A DNA stretch of 64,000 nucleotides from NCBI GenBank assembly GCA_035651455.1, contig DASRFR010000052.1, forward strand, positions 58,769 to 122,768, given 5' to 3'. The position numbers and the translations under genes are program-made. Below, piece after piece: positions 46,652 through 55,843 of the stretch. Origin of the DNA: DASRFR01 sp035651455 (GTDB lineage: Bacteria; Acidobacteriota; Terriglobia; Terriglobales; Acidobacteriaceae). Numbering within the stretch: position 1 is the first letter of the stretch; every line of letters begins with the position of its first letter. The notes beneath the pieces were generated by a model. The model saw only the letters and a program-made list of their open reading frames with translations, had not been told where the DNA came from and ran no database searches.

Positions 46652-46879
46652 ATGATCAGCACTGAGGTAGGAATAACAAGCTGGAGGATGCTATACAGGC
46701 TTGCTATGGCTGAATCTAACCCGGCAAGAATCGCTGGCCGTATCGAAAGCGCGCGCCAGGCGATCAATCAACGTGATCTCGAACTCGTGCACCACCCGAA
46801 CGTCGCTCGGCATGAGCGTCCAGAGCTAGATACCGCACTTCGCAACCTCTGGGTGCATGAACAGCAGCACTCGAACTAA
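46652..46879 (+). CDS. WRxLYR-type small helical protein
   Basis: A 75-residue protein; ATG 46652 has GAGG nearby. The core TSWRMLYRLAMAESNPARIA then GRIESARQAINQRDLEL is clearly related to the small protein at 57.7-57.9 kb (NWRNLYRAAILEHEPENM then ARIASAKNAIVLRVKEL). Both are expected to be two or three amphipathic helices. The rest (ERPELDTALRNLWVHEQQ) is a further helix. Function unknown; the family seems scattered in this genome and sits beside mobile or regulatory genes. Confidence 0.6.
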   Translation: MISTEVGITSWRMLYRLAMAESNPARIAGRIESARQAINQRDLELVHHPNVARHERPELDTALRNLWVHEQQHSN

Positions 46880-47346
46880 CCGCAAGAAGGATTTGCAGCA
46901 GAAACGATTTCCGTTCTTGCGCTAGACGCAGTGGCCACAATCGCCATGCCAACCTCGTGGAGAGAGAATTCATCGCAGGTGGCAAGGAGCGCTAATTGGC
47001 CGCGGCCGGAAACGTTCTGGCTACGATCGCGAGTACATCAATTATTTGCTGGAACCAGCACGCACGGAGAGTTACTCCGACCACGATGTAAGAGGCGAGC
47101 ACTTGCAGCTGACGAATTCCCAGGTCATCGTGTCAAATCCGAATCGCCAAATCGGAGAGACGCCCGCAGGTTTGGTCACAAAGGATTGAACTTGTCTGCC
47201 AAAGCAAAACTGTTGCTGACGATCACATGGTTTGGACTGTGCACTTTGTCAACTTCGGTCGTAGACCCGCCTGCGTGTCCCCTGATTGCACCGTGAGTAA
47301 GGAAATCGTCGTCTTCTACGGACGAAACGCCTGCATGCTGCAGCCC
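46880..47346. other. 467-base gap, coding remnants only
   Basis: Two pieces in different frames look protein-like (LVEREFIAGGKER near 46957-46997, and GYDREYINYLLEPARTESYS near 47020-47080) but belong to no family I know. No intact gene. Confidence 0.35.
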
Positions 47347-48879
47347 TCAGCTACGTGTCGCGTCTAGGCGCGCAATGGCCTGCAACAAGTCAGAAATCTT
47401 TTCCATCGCTACTCCTTTTTGCAGCCAGGCACAGTGTTCTCGTAGACGCAGCGACTCGCCACGAAACTCGGGCATCGGCTGAACAGTGAGGCGCGAAACG
47501 GATGAATTGCGATCATCCAGTCGGGCAAGGACGATGACCTGATTGCCTTCCGAGGAAGGTTTGAAAACGATCCAGAACCTTGTAGCCCCTTGCAAGTAAC
47601 ATCTCGCCGTAACGACTGCGATCAACAGTCCTGTTTCGCATTGCCTCAATACTGATCGACATTTCTTTGACTGAGGTACCAGTTCGATCTGGTCGGGAAA
47701 CTCGGCCAATATGCTGTCGATCAATGCGCGCCGTATGAATAGTAGATGCTGCCTACGCGATGCCATACCCGACACAGCCGCTTTGCTGTAACCGAGCCGA
47801 GCATAAGCATTCAGTAAGCTGCCAAAGCGCCTCCGGTATGTGGTGATCGCCGGGCATACACGCGACTTGTCGATAATTCTGCTCGTGAGTATTCCGCGAG
47901 CGTTTAAGATTTTCCTGAGTCGGCGCAGGAGTTCGTCATCTGGAAGGTTGTGGGTGAAGGCCTCGAACCTCTTTTGAGCCAGACGGAACAGCTCAGGATG
48001 GACGATCGGTTCAAATGCATTGCTATGCGTGACCCAGCGGTCACGAGGTACAGATCGCACAGGAGCGCCCAGAAACCCCGAAGTTCGGCCCCAGACTATA
48101 GTTCCAGTGTATTGAGGCTGCTTTAGCGTGCGCCGAACCGCGCTAAGACTCCAGCGCCCGTCTGTAACGTATGTCATCCCGTCATCGTTGAGCCGAGACG
48201 CAATCGAATGCATGCTGCGATGCTCTTCGGTGAACTCCTGAAAAATGCGCCGCACAATGGCAATTTCGTTGGCGGGGCCGGGCACCAAAATTACACGTTC
48301 CGTAGTCAGGCTCTTGCGCTGCCCGGCCGATAGCAGTTGCTTCGGCTTACCCTGCGTATCCAGCAACAATCGCCGCAGCCCATAAACCGGCATGCCTCCC
48401 AGCTTGTAACCCAACGTCGCCAAGCGCTCCTGACCTGCTCTGACTTTCACAGAAAGCTCCCGACTGTACTCGCCCGCCATTGTGCGCTTAAGCACCTTCA
48501 TAATGACTGCTGGCATGCTGGTATCGTTGGCAAAGATCTCGGCGCAGTAATGGACAGGCACTCCGGATGACTTGCACAGATACTCGTAATGCGCGGACTC
48601 GTCTACATCCTGGAATCGTCCCCATCGGCTTACGTCATAAACCAGGATCACGCGAAAATTGGTGTCGCCTCGAACCACGTCCGCGAGCAGTTGTTTCAAC
48701 GCACTTCGATTCCTCAGGCGAAGGCCACTCTTCGCGGCGTCGGCATACGTTTTCACGATTTCAAATCCGTGTTCTTTGGCATACCGGGAGATTGCGTCTG
48801 TTTGGTTGGTGAGAGAGTATTCCTGATGTTCGGTTGACATCCTTAAGTACTGCGCGGCGCGGACAAGAGATTGGGCCAT
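47347..48879 (-). CDS. large serine recombinase (second of two facing copies)
   Basis: A 510-residue relative of the recombinase at 44.8 kb, in the opposite direction. It has RAAQYLRMSTEHQEYSLTNQ with the nucleophile Ser, YADAAKSGLRLRNRSAL, LVYDVSRWGRFQDVDE and MAGEYSRELSVKVRAGQ, then the recombinase domain (GGMPVYGLRRLLLDTQGKP, LKQPQYTGTIVWGRTSGFLG) and the same type of C-terminal domain. The conserved blocks are nearly identical while the rest has diverged, so the pair is old rather than a fresh duplication. Start ATG 48879, with no strong ribosome site visible. They converge, separated by about 1 kb. Confidence 0.88.
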   Translation of the reverse strand: MAQSLVRAAQYLRMSTEHQEYSLTNQTDAISRYAKEHGFEIVKTYADAAKSGLRLRNRSALKQLLADVVRGDTNFRVILVYDVSRWGRFQDVDESAHYEYLCKSSGVPVHYCAEIFANDTSMPAVIMKVLKRTMAGEYSRELSVKVRAGQERLATLGYKLGGMPVYGLRRLLLDTQGKPKQLLSAGQRKSLTTERVILVPGPANEIAIVRRIFQEFTEEHRSMHSIASRLNDDGMTYVTDGRWSLSAVRRTLKQPQYTGTIVWGRTSGFLGAPVRSVPRDRWVTHSNAFEPIVHPELFRLAQKRFEAFTHNLPDDELLRRLRKILNARGILTSRIIDKSRVCPAITTYRRRFGSLLNAYARLGYSKAAVSGMASRRQHLLFIRRALIDSILAEFPDQIELVPQSKKCRSVLRQCETGLLIAVVTARCYLQGATRFWIVFKPSSEGNQVIVLARLDDRNSSVSRLTVQPMPEFRGESLRLREHCAWLQKGVAMEKISDLLQAIARLDATRS

Positions 48880-49238
48880 AGTGCCTCCGAGCCAATCCTA
48901 TGGAAAGACGAGGTGGGAGGGGGCGGCGCCGCAGACATCCTCGTCCATACCTTTAAGTATTCCACATCCTTCATCCGGCTATTGATCCCCTAACCGCTGA
49001 GTAACGACTTCCGCACCCATCCCGCACTTAACAGCGGACATTTTCTTGCTGACGGCCGGCACTTGCCCACTAGGGGCGGGGCACCCGTTTTGCCCGAAAT
49101 GACCACCGCTGGAAGGCCCGCAACTCGACGACAAGGGTCGAGTTACGGCTCGCCGTAGTGCTCGGCACGGCAGCACTTGCTGCCGGTGGCAAAGTGGCCA
49201 AAACGGGCGGGGGACCAGGTTTCCCCTCCATTCCGCAC
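48880..49238. other. gap upstream of second recombinase
   Basis: About 360 GC-rich bases without a supported gene. It must contain the promoter of the minus-strand recombinase and could hold its target site; I cannot place either. Confidence 0.35.
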
Positions 49239-49523
49239 TTAAGCGGGTTTTCTCAAGATCTTCATCCGTCCGACGGCCTGAAGAGGAAAGACCGAGCGCA
49301 CGACAAAAGTCGCCTGCTGTTCCATGACCGTGTCGTCGATCGAGGTGCCGAAGCCTTCGTTCAAGATCTTGCAATAGGAGACCTTGGCGGAGGCGGCGGC
49401 GCCATACTCGTTGGCGGCGGCGATGGTGATGTCGAAGGGCATGACCTGGTCGGAGTACCAGGGCAGAGCCACTTCCTTGAAGCCCGGGACTTCAGACAGG
49501 GGAATGGAATCGAGATCCGCCAC
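49239..49523 (-). pseudogene. fragment resembling a phage structural protein
   Basis: A 94-residue frame whose composition is protein-like: LDSIPLSEVPGFKEVALPWY, MPFDITIAAANEYGAA and ATFVVRSVFPLQAVGRMKIL. It looks like part of a virion or capsid-associated protein, but this is a pattern judgement. It continues upstream for a few codons (NATVADLD) to a TAA, so the 5' end is missing. With the primase-helicase it suggests phage origin of parts of this region. Confidence 0.4.
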
Positions 49524-49645
49524 GGTGGCGTTGATCTTGCTTTAAATGGCAACACACCATTGGCGGCCGCGCCCTTCCGGCGCGCCCGGCTCAGAAAGCA
49601 GCTGATCCACATTGCTAAATCGACTATGAAGGGAGGGTACAAACA

Positions 49646-50131
49646 ATGAGTCTCATCATCGACCCCGAATTCCACCGGGCCTTCAAGGCTGCCGTGGCCA
49701 TGCGGGGGGAAGAGATCACCGAAGTGCTGTTGCATTTTATCCGTAGCTACGTCGAAAAATACGCACCGAAGGGGCTGAAACCGAAGTCGAAGGGGGGCTG
49801 CGTCCGACCTGCCTCAGGTTTGCCTGGCTGGCGCGACGGTTTAGCTGTGTCCCGTGCCCGCGTACTTTGCCTTTTTATCAGGCGAACTCTTGGAAGTAAT
49901 TGTAGGATGCCGTGGCGGTCGCTCAAGGCAGAAACCCAGGGCGTGGGTGGGCTGCTCGGACTACATAGGGGAATGCTCGATGTCTTTAATGTGCCACTCG
50001 TGTGCCAAGTTCCGACGAAGAACGGCCGCTTCTCGCCGCCGTACTCGCCGTGGGCGACAAGACGTTTTTCAATCAGCTTGCGGTTTGCCGGTCTCCCGCC
50101 CAATGACTTGAGTCGCTATGCAGATGCATGA
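49646..50131 (+). CDS. ribbon-helix-helix protein, plasmid-type, C-terminus doubtful
   Basis: The first 50 residues are convincing: MSLIIDPEFHRAFKAAVAMR, then GEEITEVLLHFIRSYVEKYA, the strand-helix-helix of plasmid partition or antitoxin repressors. GGGAGGG stands in front of ATG 49646. From about residue 52 the chain turns into Arg/Pro-rich sequence with no family pattern (up to 161 residues), so the gene was probably fused by mutation to noncoding DNA or lost its stop. It would bind DNA as a dimer. No toxin or ParA partner is adjacent. Confidence 0.6.
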   Translation: MSLIIDPEFHRAFKAAVAMRGEEITEVLLHFIRSYVEKYAPKGLKPKSKGGCVRPASGLPGWRDGLAVSRARVLCLFIRRTLGSNCRMPWRSLKAETQGVGGLLGLHRGMLDVFNVPLVCQVPTKNGRFSPPYSPWATRRFSISLRFAGLPPNDLSRYADA

Positions 50132-50205
50132 GCGTGAACGTTCTGTTCGGCTTAGCTACAATTCTGTGCTGAAGGACTTCCATCACGAACAGTCCCTTTC
50201 GGGGA

Positions 50206-51627
50206 ATGCCCATGAACGCGGCGGACGTAACACGGGAGGCACTCGGGGGCCAGCTAGTGGATGTAATCCTCGGAACGATTTTCTTGTCCATTGGCGTAAT
50301 CACCTGCGCAATCGCAGCCATCCGCTGGGGCAGAGGCGTTCGTACCCTTGTATGGCTGGGGGTCTGGAGCGGGTTGTACGGCCTTCAGGCACTCCTACAG
50401 ACGCCGGTCGTGGTTTCGATTCTGCCCGCAGTTTTCAGATCTGCCATTTTGTACGTGAATACAGCGGTCATGTACCTACTCCTGGTTTCTGCCTTGTGCG
50501 CCTGGCGAGAGCTGAGCCTCGGCCAACTCAAGCTTCTCATCCAACTGGAAATCTTCATGGGCTTGGCGATCGCCGGGGCCGGCATCAGCACATTCGTCCT
50601 CGGGGGCCCAGCCGACAGATGGGTGGTCTACAACCACCTGCTTGCCGTGCTTGCGATGCTCGTCCTGTTAGCTGTCGTAATTGTTCCAAGATTTTCCACG
50701 TTGCTCGTGATAACCAATCACCGCATTCTCACCGTCGCGACCCTAATTTTCGCCCTCGAGGTCTTGTACACGAACCTATCAACCGTGTTTCACTACCGCG
50801 TCCTACCTCTGGTGGCCTCGTTAGGCTTTGCGGCTCTGCTGTTTTCGCTGGGGTACGTGGCTTTGGAAATACTGTCTATCAATGAGCGGCGTTTGCTATC
50901 CATTGAGACAGAACTGGAGACTGCTCGGCAGATACAGTTTTCAATTCTTCCGGCGAGCGTCCCCGAAGTTGAGCACCTCCGCATCGCTGCTTCTTATCTT
51001 CCCATGACCGCCGTCGCCGGCGACTTTTACCAGTTCGTGTTGCCAGACAACAATCATGTCGGCATCCTTGTGGCAGACGTGTCTGGACATGGCGTCCCGG
51101 CTGCGCTTATTTCTTCGATGATCAAAGTGGCCATGCATTCTGTTGCCGTTCACGCCGATGATCCCGCGCAAGTGCTTGGTGGCTTGAATCGTATCCTGTC
51201 GAGTGAGGCGCCCGGCCAGTATGTCTCGGCGGCTTACATTTGGATCGATGCGGGGAACGGCAAAGCGCTCTACTCTGCTGCTGGACATCCGCCGCTGCTG
51301 TGCTGGCGTAACGGTCCAGGGGAAATGCAGCGTGTTGAAAGTAACGGGCTTTTATTCGGAGTCCGACCCGACGCTGAGTACCCCGTCTGCGGGTTGCTGC
51401 TTGAACCATGCGATCGCTTTCTGCTCTACACCGACGGCGTGACCGAAACTGAGAACGCCGCCGGAGAGGCGTTCGGAGACCAGCAACTGGAATGGGTCGT
51501 ACGCAATTGTCGATTGCAACCGGCCACCGAGCTATCGCGTAAAGTGCTTTCTAATCTCCAGCGGTGGCGACCGGTGACAGTCAACCAGAAGGATGACATT
51601 ACTCTTGTTGTCGTCGATGTTCTTTGA
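50206..51627 (+). CDS. membrane SpoIIE/RsbU-type PP2C phosphatase
   Basis: Dephosphorylates a regulator, typically an anti-sigma-factor antagonist. The 473-residue chain begins with about seven membrane helices (residues 15-230, for example VILGTIFLSIGVITCAIAAI), then a short coiled coil (RRLLSIETELETARQIQFSI), and ends with the SpoIIE domain: ASYLPMTAVAGDFYQF, GILVADVSGHGVPAALIS, YSAAGHPPLLCWR, LLYTDGVTETENAAGE and QKDDITLVVVDV. The metal-binding Asp residues of GDFY, DVSGHG and DDITL are all present. The N-terminal membrane part is probably a sensor. The Ser/Thr kinase gene follows after 221 bases, so both may act on one pathway. Confidence 0.9.
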   Translation: MPMNAADVTREALGGQLVDVILGTIFLSIGVITCAIAAIRWGRGVRTLVWLGVWSGLYGLQALLQTPVVVSILPAVFRSAILYVNTAVMYLLLVSALCAWRELSLGQLKLLIQLEIFMGLAIAGAGISTFVLGGPADRWVVYNHLLAVLAMLVLLAVVIVPRFSTLLVITNHRILTVATLIFALEVLYTNLSTVFHYRVLPLVASLGFAALLFSLGYVALEILSINERRLLSIETELETARQIQFSILPASVPEVEHLRIAASYLPMTAVAGDFYQFVLPDNNHVGILVADVSGHGVPAALISSMIKVAMHSVAVHADDPAQVLGGLNRILSSEAPGQYVSAAYIWIDAGNGKALYSAAGHPPLLCWRNGPGEMQRVESNGLLFGVRPDAEYPVCGLLLEPCDRFLLYTDGVTETENAAGEAFGDQQLEWVVRNCRLQPATELSRKVLSNLQRWRPVTVNQKDDITLVVVDVL

Positions 51628-51848
51628 GGACGCGGCAGCCCGCCAGTAAAGCATCAGTAGGTCTTGCATGTAGAGAAGACGGCTCGACTGTAAACTTGGT
51701 GGAAACCGAAGGCTGCTTTGTGCAGTCATCCGTACCGAAGCACGGTTCCCGGTAATCGGGATTCAGCTATCGACTTCAGCTTGGTAACGAGATTAGCAAT
51801 TACCATGGCATTGACTTCGGTCAGCGTGCCACCCTAACATTACGGCCC

Positions 51849-54701
51849 ATGATCGGCCAAACCATGTCGCATTACCGCATCCTCGGGCCGCTTGGCACCG
51901 GTGGCATGGGAGTGGTTTACAAGGCCGAAGATGCGCGCTTGCACCGCTTCGTCGCGTTGAAATTCCTGCCTGAGAATGTCGCCGGCGACTCGCAGGCACT
52001 GGTCCGCTTTAGACGTGAAGCGCAGGCTGCCTCTGCTTTAAACCATCCGAACATTTGCACTATTTACGACGTTGGCGAGCAGGATGGTCGCGCTTTCATT
52101 GCCATGGAGTACCTCGATGGCATGACGTTGAAGGACATGATCTACGGGCGACCGCTTGAGAGCGACACCTTGCTCTCGCTTGCTCTCGAGGTCGCTGACG
52201 CTTTGGATGCCGCTCACTCTCAGGGCATCATCCATCGCGACATTAAGCCCGCAAACATTTTTGTGACTAAGCAAGGGCACGCCAAAATTTTGGATTTCGG
52301 TCTCGCGAAAACGATCGGGAGACGCGCCGCAGCGTCGCCGCGCAACTCAAGTGGAACCACTGTGACATCGGACCGCGACCTCACTGAGCCGGGGGTGCAG
52401 ATGGGTACGGTGGCCTATATGTCGCCCGAACAGATTGCGGGCAGGCCGCTGGATGGGCGAACCGACCTTTTCTCGTTCGGTGGTGTGCTCTACGAGATGG
52501 CGACTGGTCATCTGCCCTTCGAGCGTGAGACAGTTGGCACAATCTTCGGTGCAATTCTGCACGAAGCGCCAATTCCGCCGCAGCAATGGAACGGGCAAAT
52601 ACCTGGCAACCTGGCGGAAATTATTAACAAGGCACTGGAGAAGAAAGTCGAGCTGCGCTACCAGAGCGCGTCCGAGATGCGCAGTGATCTCAAACAGCTT
52701 AAGCGCCACGTCGAATCAGGCGGAGCCATTTCGCCGAGCCAAGCTGCTACTGCTGTGCAGATGACACGAGTTGGTCGTGGAGGTTCGCGTCATCGTGTGT
52801 GGAAGCTCATAGCCGCAGTGGCAGCAGTTGTGGGCATCGGCATCGCATTGTTTCTGTATTCTCGTCGAGCCCCCGCGGTGACAGAAAAAGACACAGTCCT
52901 GCTAGCAGACTTCGACAACCGGACCGGGGATGACATCTTCGACGACACTCTAAAGCAGGCGCTAAGCGTAGACCTCGAGCAATCTCCTTATGTAACCGTG
53001 CTCTCGGACCGCAAAGTGGCGCGGATACTTAAGTTAATGGGGCGAGATCCAGATCAGCGGGTTACCGGTGAGCTGGCGCGCGACGTCTGCCAGCGTGCCG
53101 GCAGCAAGGTAATGCTGGCCGGACTAATCGCGACTCTGGGAAACCAATACCTCATAGGACTTGACGCCCTGAATTGTGCCTCCGGAGACACCGTCGCGCA
53201 AGAACTCGTACAGGTCAGACGGAAAGAGGATGTTCTGGCTGCGGTAGGGTCCTCAGGCACGCGCCTGAGGAAGAAATTGGGAGAATCCGTCGGCACGATT
53301 CGCGAGTTCGATACTCCGCTAGTGCAAGCCACCACGCCGTCTCTCGACGCGTTGCGGGCGTTCAGCCTGGGAAGAAAAATGGCGACGGTACACGCGGATT
53401 TTGCCGGAGCCGTGCCGCAGTTCCAGCGAGCCATCCAGCTCGACCCGAATTTCGCTACCGCCTATGCTTCGCTGAGCGCATGTTACTTGGATCTTGGAGC
53501 GACGGAGCAGGCAGCCGACAGTATACGAAAAGCCTATGGACTGCGGCACCGGGTAAGCGAGCGCGAGCGGTTCTACATTGAATCCTTGTACTACCTGAAC
53601 TTTACCGGCGAACTGGAAAAGGCGCGGCAGATCTATGAGCTGTGGGGACAAACGTATCCGCGCGACATTGTGCCTTCCAACAACCTAGCCATAATTTACG
53701 GACAGCTGGGGCAATACGACAAGGACCTGACCGAGGCGCTCAAACGCGTGGAACTCGACCCCGAAGGATCTCTAAGCCGAGCTAATCTTGTGTACGCATA
53801 TCTTTACCTAAACCGTTTTCAGGAGGCGCGCGACGCCGCCCAAGACGCACTGGCAAAAGGATACGACTCTACCGACCTCCGCCTGAACCTATATACGCTT
53901 GCCTTCCTGCAAAATAATTCTGCAGACATGCAGCAGCAGGTTGCCTGGGCCCGAGGCAAACCCGGCGCAGAGGAAATGCTGCTGCTTAACGAGGCGGATA
54001 CAGCCGGGTATTTCGGAAAGCTGCGCCGCGCTCGCGAACTCGAAGCGCAAGCTGTAGCGGTGGCGGAGCGCGCAGGTGAAAAAGAAACCGCCGCGAGCTT
54101 TGAAGCCGATGCCGGCTTTCGTGAGGGTCTGTTCGGAAATTCCGCTGAAGCTCGGCACTATGCGGACCGAGCGCTCGCCCTGTCAGCGGGGCGAGATGTG
54201 CGATTTGGGGCTGCTATGGCCCTGGCTTTGGGTGGCGATTATGCGCGGGCACGGACCGTAGAGGATGACATGAACAAGCGTTATCCCACCGACACAGTGG
54301 TGCAGTTCAACTTCCTGCCGAGCCTGCGTGCCCAGTTGGCCATTGCGAAAGGCGATGTCCCGGCCGCGCTGACGGCACTTCAGGCCGCCTCGCCTTACGA
54401 GCTCGGAATCGCCGGTTTCAGCCTGTGCCCCGTGTATCTGCGCGGCCGCGCCGATCTGCTGGCTCATGACGGTAAGGCTGCTAACGCTGAATTTCAAGAA
54501 ATCATCGACCATCGTGGGATCGTGCAAAATGCCGCGATAGGCGCACTAGCGTATCTGCAACAAGCCCGGGCTTACTCCCTGGTGGGGGAGAAAGTCAGCA
54601 GCCGGAATGCTTACTACAAATTTCTTGAGCTTTGGAAGTATGCCGACCCCGATATTCCTATTTTAAAGCGCGCAAAAGCAGAGTACGCCAAGCTGCAATA
54701 G
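51849..54701 (+). CDS. transmembrane Ser/Thr protein kinase with TPR region
   Basis: A 950-residue kinase. The domain (about 8-285) has the glycine loop LGTGGMGVVYKAED, VALKF (Lys), the catalytic loop IIHRDIKPANIF, ILDFGLAKT and the activation segment end YMSPEQIAGRPLDGRTDLFS, so it should be active. A juxtamembrane stretch leads to one membrane helix (KLIAAVAAVVGIGIALFLYS, about 318-338). The outside part (about 345-950) has a beta/alpha domain (TVLLADFDNRTGDDIFDDTL) and then TPR-like repeats (for example GAVPQFQRAIQLDPNFATAY). This PknB-TPR layout is a hallmark of Acidobacteriota. Start ATG 51849. Confidence 0.93.
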   Translation: MIGQTMSHYRILGPLGTGGMGVVYKAEDARLHRFVALKFLPENVAGDSQALVRFRREAQAASALNHPNICTIYDVGEQDGRAFIAMEYLDGMTLKDMIYGRPLESDTLLSLALEVADALDAAHSQGIIHRDIKPANIFVTKQGHAKILDFGLAKTIGRRAAASPRNSSGTTVTSDRDLTEPGVQMGTVAYMSPEQIAGRPLDGRTDLFSFGGVLYEMATGHLPFERETVGTIFGAILHEAPIPPQQWNGQIPGNLAEIINKALEKKVELRYQSASEMRSDLKQLKRHVESGGAISPSQAATAVQMTRVGRGGSRHRVWKLIAAVAAVVGIGIALFLYSRRAPAVTEKDTVLLADFDNRTGDDIFDDTLKQALSVDLEQSPYVTVLSDRKVARILKLMGRDPDQRVTGELARDVCQRAGSKVMLAGLIATLGNQYLIGLDALNCASGDTVAQELVQVRRKEDVLAAVGSSGTRLRKKLGESVGTIREFDTPLVQATTPSLDALRAFSLGRKMATVHADFAGAVPQFQRAIQLDPNFATAYASLSACYLDLGATEQAADSIRKAYGLRHRVSERERFYIESLYYLNFTGELEKARQIYELWGQTYPRDIVPSNNLAIIYGQLGQYDKDLTEALKRVELDPEGSLSRANLVYAYLYLNRFQEARDAAQDALAKGYDSTDLRLNLYTLAFLQNNSADMQQQVAWARGKPGAEEMLLLNEADTAGYFGKLRRARELEAQAVAVAERAGEKETAASFEADAGFREGLFGNSAEARHYADRALALSAGRDVRFGAAMALALGGDYARARTVEDDMNKRYPTDTVVQFNFLPSLRAQLAIAKGDVPAALTALQAASPYELGIAGFSLCPVYLRGRADLLAHDGKAANAEFQEIIDHRGIVQNAAIGALAYLQQARAYSLVGEKVSSRNAYYKFLELWKYADPDIPILKRAKAEYAKLQ

Positions 54702-54968
54702 CAAACAATTCGGAAAATTGCTGCACATCCGATTTGTCACTCGGCTCTAGCAGCGATCTCCGGGGTTAAAACTAACCCCCCAAGCTAAGGATCGAGAACC
54801 CAGCCGCACAGCGGGTTGGGGACTGTTGAACATGTCTAGTCGCGACAGGGATTCTAGCAGTGTGATCCCCGAAGGAATAGCGCTGCTCCCCGAGATCCAC
54901 CGTCCCCGCCAGGTGGAACTCCACGCCGCTCTAACTTCCCGCTTGATAATTTCTGGGTCAGCGATAAG

Positions 54969-55385
54969 ATGACCGACCCAGCGGGAGGTTTCTCCATGAG
55001 TCGCCAATGGTACGAGGATTATTTCACCAAGCGCCTGGGCACGCCGGGCGGAATTCAGGCTAGACAGGATTGGGACGACCATTGGAAGTCTGTCTGGCCG
55101 CAAACAAAGCCGCAGCCAAGGCCGCGGCCCGCCCCAACTAACCCGACACAGACGGCGGCAGTCGAACAGAGGGCGGCGGCCCGGAGGCAGGCGGGCACGA
55201 TCGATGTGGTCATTTCGCTCCTCGTCTTTATCGCCGCCACAATCGCAATGCGGCACTCAATGGGACTGGGCGGAGCACTTGCCGTCTCGGCGATCCCAGC
55301 TTTTATCTCGCTGCGATTCTGGCGTCAGCTTCTGGCATTGGGGGTCGTTGTCGGCGTCATCTACGCCATCGCTCACTCGAAATAG
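54969..55385 (+). CDS. small membrane protein with N-terminal polar domain
   Basis: A 138-residue protein. ATG 54969 or ATG 54996 (MSRQWYEDYFTKRLGTPGG) may be the start; the second looks more natural. A Pro-rich linker (TKPQPRPRPAPTNPTQ) leads to about three hydrophobic segments: IDVVISLLVFIAATIAMR, GGALAVSAIPAFISL and LLALGVVVGVIYAIAHSK. The first 40 residues (ARQDWDDHWKSVW) are aromatic and charged. No family recognised. It stands alone. Confidence 0.55.
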   Translation: MTDPAGGFSMSRQWYEDYFTKRLGTPGGIQARQDWDDHWKSVWPQTKPQPRPRPAPTNPTQTAAVEQRAAARRQAGTIDVVISLLVFIAATIAMRHSMGLGGALAVSAIPAFISLRFWRQLLALGVVVGVIYAIAHSK

Positions 55386-55415
55386 GGGAGTGGAGAGCGC
55401 GCCATAGTTCCTAAG

Positions 55416-55574
55416 CTTGCGTCTGCCGTGACCATGAACGTAGGAAATGCGTTTTGCCTTTACCCAACCGAAGTCGTCGGAGATTTCGGGCGCAATCGTC
55501 GTGTGCCGTCCGCATCCGCACTGACAGAATCCCTCTGGAGTCGGCGTGAATGGAACGGTGAGAATCAAAATGGC
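55416..55574 (-). pseudogene. remnant with HNH-nuclease-like Cys motif
   Basis: On the minus strand the reading gives PEGFCQCGCGRHTTIAPEIS, then KRISYVHGHGRRK, resembling the start of phage-type HNH or homing nucleases (C-C-C-G-x..T...GxxKGxxxxYxxGH). No convincing start and no catalytic HNH part follow, so it is at most a fragment. Confidence 0.35.
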
Positions 55575-55843
55575 ACGTCCCGAGTATCGTCCGGGACGAG
55601 ACCGCTCCCCCTCAGCCTGCGGCTCTTCGCTTGCTCGACTGGCCTTGCCCATCGAACGTTGCCGATTTCGTAGTTACCGTTCACGTTCGCGGCTTTCGCG
55701 CGTTCCGAGGCCCAAGCAACGTAGGTGGACACGACTGCGAAGAGCATCGTAAGAGAGGGCACTGTGAAGAAACTTGATTTCAAGTGACCAATTTACGATG
55801 AACCCAGAATTTCTGGCGATGTGGGTGAGAATGGTGTGACGCG

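Noticed and set aside
49570..49600. Rare-cutter-like sites (GCGGCCGC and GGCGCGCC) close together, hinting at vector sequence
   Set aside because: The surrounding sequence is ordinary GC-rich bacterial DNA with no vector features.
54747..55256. 169-residue minus-strand frame opposite the small membrane protein
   Set aside because: Arg/Leu/Ser-rich shadow composition, no start signal, no motif.
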